DNA from: Gemmatimonadota bacterium
Lineage (GTDB): Bacteria; Gemmatimonadota; Gemmatimonadetes; Gemmatimonadales; GWC2-71-9
Direction: 5' to 3'
Assembly (NCBI GenBank): GCA_003221985.1
Contig: QHUQ01000152.1
Location: 1-9,472, forward strand
DNA: 9,472 bases
A program made the translations under genes and the position numbers. Below the pieces are notes generated by a model, which was not told the origin of the DNA, did no database searches, and saw only the letters and a list, made by a program, of their open reading frames with translations. Positions 6,077-9,472 of the stretch are shown here, one piece after another. Position 1 is the first letter of the stretch. Every line of letters starts with the position of its first letter.

Positions 6077-7681
6077 CTAGTCTCCGAAGTTCGCCAGCCG
6101 CACGTCCACCACATCCGGTAGCGTCTGCAGCTTGTCGAGCACTCCGTTGGTCAGCGCCTGATCGACATTGATGGCGGCGAGCGCGTCGCTCGCGGCTCCG
6201 CCGGCCTGGGCGGAGCGGCGCGCCTGGTGATAGCTCGCGATGTTGATGCCGGCGCTCCCCAGCGCAGACCCGACACGCCCGATCACTCCCGGGACGTCGC
6301 GGTTGCGGATGACCAGCATCCAGCCGTCCGGCGCGACGTCGACGTGATAATCGTCGATACGGATCACGCGGCCGTGGCTGCCACCGATCAGCGCACCGGC
6401 CACGCGGACGCGGCCGCGCGCCGTGTCGACCTTCACGCCGATCGACGTTTCGAACCCCGCTTCCGGCGCACCGGTGCGCATGCCGAGCTGGATGCCCTTC
6501 TCCTCCGCCAGCACCTGCGCGTTCACCAGGCTCACGGGCCCGGCATTCATCGCCGCGAGCAGCCCTTCGAGCGCGGAGACGAGGACCGGCCGCTGCGCGG
6601 CTTCTTCCTTGCCACCATAGGCGATCTCCACCGCCCTCACGGGGCCGTCCGCCAGCGCGAGGGCCAGGCGGCCGAGGCGGCGCGCCAGATCGAGCAGCGG
6701 TGCCAGGCGCCGCAGCAGATCGCCGCCCATGCCGGGAACGTTGATCGCGAACGACAGATCCCCGGCGACCAGCGACTCGCGCACCGCGGTGCAGATCTCC
6801 ACCGCCACGCGCTCCTGCGCCTCCGCCGTGGAGGCCGCGAGGTGCGGCGTGAGGATCACGCGATCGAGCGCCCGCAGCGCCGAGTCGGCGGGGAGCGGCT
6901 CGACGGCAAAGACGTCGATGGCGGCGCCGCCGATGCGCTTCGCTTTGATCGCGTCGGCGAGGGCCACCTCATCCACGAGCTCGCCGCGCGCGGTGTTGAT
7001 CAACACCGCGGTCGGCTTCATCAGCTTGAGGCGCTCGGCATCGATAAGGTGATGCGTCTGGTCGGTCAACGCGACGTGCAGCGTGACGACGTCCGCGGTG
7101 CGCAGCAGCGCCTCGAGCGGCAGCAGCCGGACGTGCATCTCCGTCGCGCGTTCCGGCGCAAGGTACGGATCGTGTCCGACGACCTGCATGCCGAACGCCC
7201 GCGCCAGCTGCGCGACGTGGCCGCCGATCCTGCCCAGCCCGACGACGCCCATCGTCTTGCCGCGGAGCTCCGTGCCCTCGAAGCGCTTGCGATCCCACTC
7301 GCCGCGCCGCATCGCCGCCGCGGCGTCCGATATCCGGCGCACCAGGGCGAGCAGCAGGCCCAGCGCATGCTCACCCGCACTGACGGTGTTGGCGCCGGGT
7401 GTATTCATCACGGCGATGCCGCGCCGCGTGGCGGACGGCACGTCGATCGTGTCGACGCCGGTGCCGGCGCGCGCCACCACCCGCAGGTGCGGCGCGCGCG
7501 CCATCAGGCTGGCGGTGACGCGCGTCTCGCTGCGGACGATGAGCGCATCCGCGGCGGCGATCGCGCGATCGAGCTCCGCCGGCTTGCCGGCGACGTCGAC
7601 CACTTCGATGTCCGGTGTGTTGGAAAGCAAGTCGAGGCCGCTTTTTGCCACACGGTCGGCCACGACGACGCGCCACGTCAT
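6077..7681 (-). CDS. serA: D-3-phosphoglycerate dehydrogenase, long form with ACT domain
   Basis: NAD-dependent oxidation of 3-phosphoglycerate to 3-phosphohydroxypyruvate, the first step of the phosphorylated serine pathway; cytoplasmic. 534 aa, the usual length of the long (type I) form. Seen in order: an N-terminal substrate-domain half with RAGTGVDTID at 71-80; the Rossmann motif GLGRIG at 148-153 with Asp171 for the NAD ribose; NTARG at 229-233 with catalytic Arg232; Glu261 in AVEPL; His280 in TPHLAAST; a second substrate-domain half ending near 315; an intervening allosteric-type domain (about 317-450); and a C-terminal ACT domain (about 455-527, VIRNRDVPGVIGRVG) that in other members carries serine feedback. 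All catalytic residues are present. The ATG at 7681 overlaps the aminotransferase stop (ATGA), implying translational coupling. The Shine-Dalgarno is weak, as expected for a coupled gene. Last gene of the operon. Confidence 0.97.
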   Translation of the reverse strand: MTWRVVVADRVAKSGLDLLSNTPDIEVVDVAGKPAELDRAIAAADALIVRSETRVTASLMARAPHLRVVARAGTGVDTIDVPSATRRGIAVMNTPGANTVSAGEHALGLLLALVRRISDAAAAMRRGEWDRKRFEGTELRGKTMGVVGLGRIGGHVAQLARAFGMQVVGHDPYLAPERATEMHVRLLPLEALLRTADVVTLHVALTDQTHHLIDAERLKLMKPTAVLINTARGELVDEVALADAIKAKRIGGAAIDVFAVEPLPADSALRALDRVILTPHLAASTAEAQERVAVEICTAVRESLVAGDLSFAINVPGMGGDLLRRLAPLLDLARRLGRLALALADGPVRAVEIAYGGKEEAAQRPVLVSALEGLLAAMNAGPVSLVNAQVLAEEKGIQLGMRTGAPEAGFETSIGVKVDTARGRVRVAGALIGGSHGRVIRIDDYHVDVAPDGWMLVIRNRDVPGVIGRVGSALGSAGINIASYHQARRSAQAGGAASDALAAINVDQALTNGVLDKLQTLPDVVDVRLANFGD

Positions 7682-8790
7682 TCCAATGCCCGGCCGATCA
7701 GCGGCAACAGCTCATCCAGCGCCGCGACAGTGTGATCCCCCATGTGGCCGATGCGAATGGTCGCATCCTTCAGCGCCCCGTAGCCGGCGCCGATCGTCCA
7801 CCCCTGCTGCTTCAGCGCGGCGACGACGTCCTTGGAATGCTTTCCCTCGGGGAGCCGCAGGCAGGAGACGGTCCAGCTGTGGCGCCCTTCACGCGGCAGG
7901 AACGTGACGCCCGTCTCGGCGCCCCACGCTTCGACGCGCCGGCGCATCGCGTCGTGACGCTGCCAGCGCGCTTCGATCCCGCCTTCGGCCTCGATGCGCC
8001 CGAGCTGCACCTCCAACGCGTAGAGCAGCGACACCGCCGGCGTGTTCGTCGGCTGGAACTTGGTGGTGGCGGTGAGGAAGCTGATGACGTCGAAGTACGC
8101 GCCGCGCTCCTCCAGCGTCCTGGCGCGCGCCACCAGGCGCTCCGATGCGACCCCCAGGGCCAGCCCCGGCGGCAGCGCCAGCGCCTTTTGCGACCCCGTG
8201 AAGACGAAGTCGAGCCCCCAGCGGTCAGTCTCGACCGGCAGCCCCGCCATCGAGGTCACCGCGTCGACGAGCAGCAGGACGTCGTCGAACTCCTTGATCA
8301 CCTCGGCATACCCGGCGACATCTTGTAAAACCCCCGTGGATGTCTCGGAGTGCACGCAGGTGACCGCGTCCACCGGCGTGCGCTTCAGTGCATCGCGCAG
8401 CATGTCCGGCTCGACGGCGGCACCCAGCGGCACGTCGAGGCGGATGCACTCCTTGCCGCAGGCGCCGACGATGCTCGCGAAGCGCTCGCTGAACGCGCCG
8501 TTGACGAGCGACAGCGCGCGGCGCCGTACGCCGTTGCGCACCGCCATCTCCATGAAGCCGGTGGCGGAGTTGGTGCCGATGAAGACGGGACGCGTCGTTC
8601 TGGCGAGCAGTCCGAGTTTGGGCGCTACGTTCTGGAGCAGTTTCTCCATCCCCGACGAACGATGCCCGATCATCGGCCGGATCATCGCTTCGAGAACGTC
8701 GGGATGGACGTCGGTCGGTCCGGGAAGGAAGAATTTGCCGAAAGAAGGGACGGCGACAGCGTGAGTCGGAACGGATGCGGTCGACGTCAT
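7678..8790 (-). CDS. Class V PLP aminotransferase, probable phosphoserine aminotransferase
   Basis: 370-aa fold-type I, class V aminotransferase of the alanine/serine-glyoxylate aminotransferase group; cytoplasmic. Seen: FLPGPTDVHPDVLEAM at 21-36, the substrate-loop region IGHRSSGM at 41-48, GTNSATGFME at 72-81 (phosphate-site region), HSETSTG at 147-153, Asp176 in LLLVDAVTSMAGLPVE (172-187), the Schiff-base Lys202 in FTGSQKALALPPG (197-209), and Arg346 in IRIGHMG for the substrate carboxylate. Coupling to serA suggests it makes phosphoserine from phosphohydroxypyruvate with glutamate, replacing classical SerC. Class V enzymes next to serA, such as the Thermotoga TM1400/TM1401 pair, are a known precedent. 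Serine-glyoxylate or alanine-glyoxylate transamination remains possible. The start at 8790 is chosen over an upstream ATG (8880) because it overlaps the hydrolase stop as ATGA and has GGGAG at 8802-8798, 7 bases upstream. Confidence 0.93.
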   Translation of the reverse strand: MTSTASVPTHAVAVPSFGKFFLPGPTDVHPDVLEAMIRPMIGHRSSGMEKLLQNVAPKLGLLARTTRPVFIGTNSATGFMEMAVRNGVRRRALSLVNGAFSERFASIVGACGKECIRLDVPLGAAVEPDMLRDALKRTPVDAVTCVHSETSTGVLQDVAGYAEVIKEFDDVLLLVDAVTSMAGLPVETDRWGLDFVFTGSQKALALPPGLALGVASERLVARARTLEERGAYFDVISFLTATTKFQPTNTPAVSLLYALEVQLGRIEAEGGIEARWQRHDAMRRRVEAWGAETGVTFLPREGRHSWTVSCLRLPEGKHSKDVVAALKQQGWTIGAGYGALKDATIRIGHMGDHTVAALDELLPLIGRALE

Positions 8791-9458
8791 GCGGTGGCTC
8801 CCGCTCGTGCCAGCTCGTCGATAAGCCCGCCCGTCACGACCTCGCTCGTTTTCACGAGCCGCACGCCTTCCTCGCCCCACTCCTTGAGGAGGTGCTCGGC
8901 GACGTCGCGGTCGATGGGCTTCATCGCGTCCGTCACGGCGAAGAGCCGAACCTGAGGCCGGTGCCGGAGCAAGCCTTCGATGGCGTACTTGTCACACACG
9001 TCGAGGGCGACGCCGTAGAGCACGATGTCGTGCGGATTCAGCGCGTCGAGCACGGGCAGGACATTCGGATTGGTGAACACGTCGAACCGATGCTTGTGGA
9101 AGAGGATATCGCCACGATGGCTCTTGACCCGCGCCGCCAGCGCGGCCGCATCCTGCGGCTCGGGCTCGATCACGAGGGGATCGCGGAGCGTCGTCTCGGG
9201 AATCTTGTGCTGCCCCGGCGTGCCGCGCAGGCAGTGCGGCGGGAAGGTCTCCTTCCAGTCGGGCGTGGCCGAGATCTCGGGGTGTTCGCGGACATGGTCA
9301 TCCGCACTTGCGACAATGGCAATGCCATGCCCATGCGCGTAATCGGTGAGCTTCCGGAGATTGGGAATGAGCTGCTCGGCGTCCGGCACGTACAGCTTGC
9401 CGTCCGCCTTCATGAAATCGTATTGCGTGTCCACGTCCCAGAAAATCACGCGGGGCAT
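8787..9458 (-). CDS. Isochorismatase-family cysteine hydrolase, nicotinamidase-like
   Basis: 223-aa cytoplasmic hydrolase. The catalytic triad is visible: Asp10 in DTQYDF, Lys122 in LFHKHRFDVF, and the nucleophile Cys155 in GVALDVCDKYA. The metal site of PncA-type nicotinamidases also lines up: Asp53 and His55 in ASADDH, His59, and His75 in FPPHCLRGTPG, a stretch very close to the PPHC-GTPG block of mycobacterial PncA. This supports nicotinamide to nicotinate plus ammonia (NAD salvage) more than isochorismatase, which lacks the metal ligands. Related amidases acting on other small amides cannot be excluded. It is slightly longer than typical PncA (about 180-210 aa). The start ATG at 9458 has AGAGGAG 7 bases upstream. 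It is the first visible gene of the operon, and its stop overlaps the aminotransferase start by 4 bases. A nicotinamidase-like gene coupled to serine synthesis is an unusual pairing. Confidence 0.9.
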   Translation of the reverse strand: MPRVIFWDVDTQYDFMKADGKLYVPDAEQLIPNLRKLTDYAHGHGIAIVASADDHVREHPEISATPDWKETFPPHCLRGTPGQHKIPETTLRDPLVIEPEPQDAAALAARVKSHRGDILFHKHRFDVFTNPNVLPVLDALNPHDIVLYGVALDVCDKYAIEGLLRHRPQVRLFAVTDAMKPIDRDVAEHLLKEWGEEGVRLVKTSEVVTGGLIDELARAGATA

Positions 9459-9465
9459 GAATCTA

Positions 9466-9472
9466 CTCCTCT
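9466..9472 (-). promoter_or_regulatory. Shine-Dalgarno of the hydrolase gene
   Basis: The minus strand reads AGAGGAG, 7 bases before ATG 9458. The window ends here, so the promoter or any earlier operon gene lies outside. Confidence 0.75.

Noticed and set aside
6227..7735. 502-codon plus-strand open frame antisense to serA
   Set aside because: Its sequence is His/Arg/Gln-rich with no motif, and it lies over an unambiguous serA with all catalytic residues.
8791..8880. 30-residue N-terminal extension of the aminotransferase from ATG 8880
   Set aside because: It lies inside the hydrolase coding region and is Arg/Gly-rich; ATG 8790 has a Shine-Dalgarno and the ATGA coupling.

Overview
The window is a high-GC bacterial chromosome fragment with tightly packed genes, short intergenic gaps and strong G/C preference at third codon positions. 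The gene style fits a Gemmatimonadota or Acidobacteriota-like soil lineage. The main hints are a divergent leucyl-tRNA synthetase (HVGN rather than HxGH), a small lipoprotein with an EF-hand loop set in a ZU5-like beta domain, and a class V aminotransferase standing in for serC beside serA. This placement is inference from protein flavour, not a database match. No tRNA, rRNA, CRISPR array, insertion sequence or prophage was seen. No stretch longer than about 100 bases lacks a gene.

Layout. 1-610 (minus): first 203 codons of leuS, running off the left edge. Nineteen bases away and divergent, 630-2741 (plus): a complete transmembrane chemoreceptor with a Cache-like sensor. It converges, with a 4-base stop overlap, on 2738-3310 (minus), a small HTH protein resembling phage repressors. 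A 99-base divergent control region (3311-3409) separates the HTH gene from a plus-strand pair: a TTG-started EF-hand lipoprotein (3410-4036), then a cytoplasmic TPR protein (4056-6032) 19 bases downstream. The TPR protein is two copies of one array, in register at exactly 333 residues (999 bases) with no indel.

The right third, 9458 to 6077 (minus), is a compact three-gene operon: a nicotinamidase-like cysteine hydrolase, a class V PLP aminotransferase and long-form 3-phosphoglycerate dehydrogenase (serA). Both junctions are 4-base ATGA stop/start overlaps. SerA would oxidise 3-phosphoglycerate and the aminotransferase would convert the product to phosphoserine, giving two of the three phosphorylated serine pathway steps. 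No phosphoserine phosphatase is present in the window. The hydrolase has the full catalytic and metal-site pattern of nicotinamidase, so an NAD-salvage link to the NAD-dependent SerA is possible but unproven.

The most interesting points are the exact 333-residue duplication in the TPR protein, the HTH/lipoprotein/TPR locus with mirrored TTGACA motifs around the start of the regulator gene, the translationally coupled hydrolase in a serine operon, and the variant LeuRS signature.
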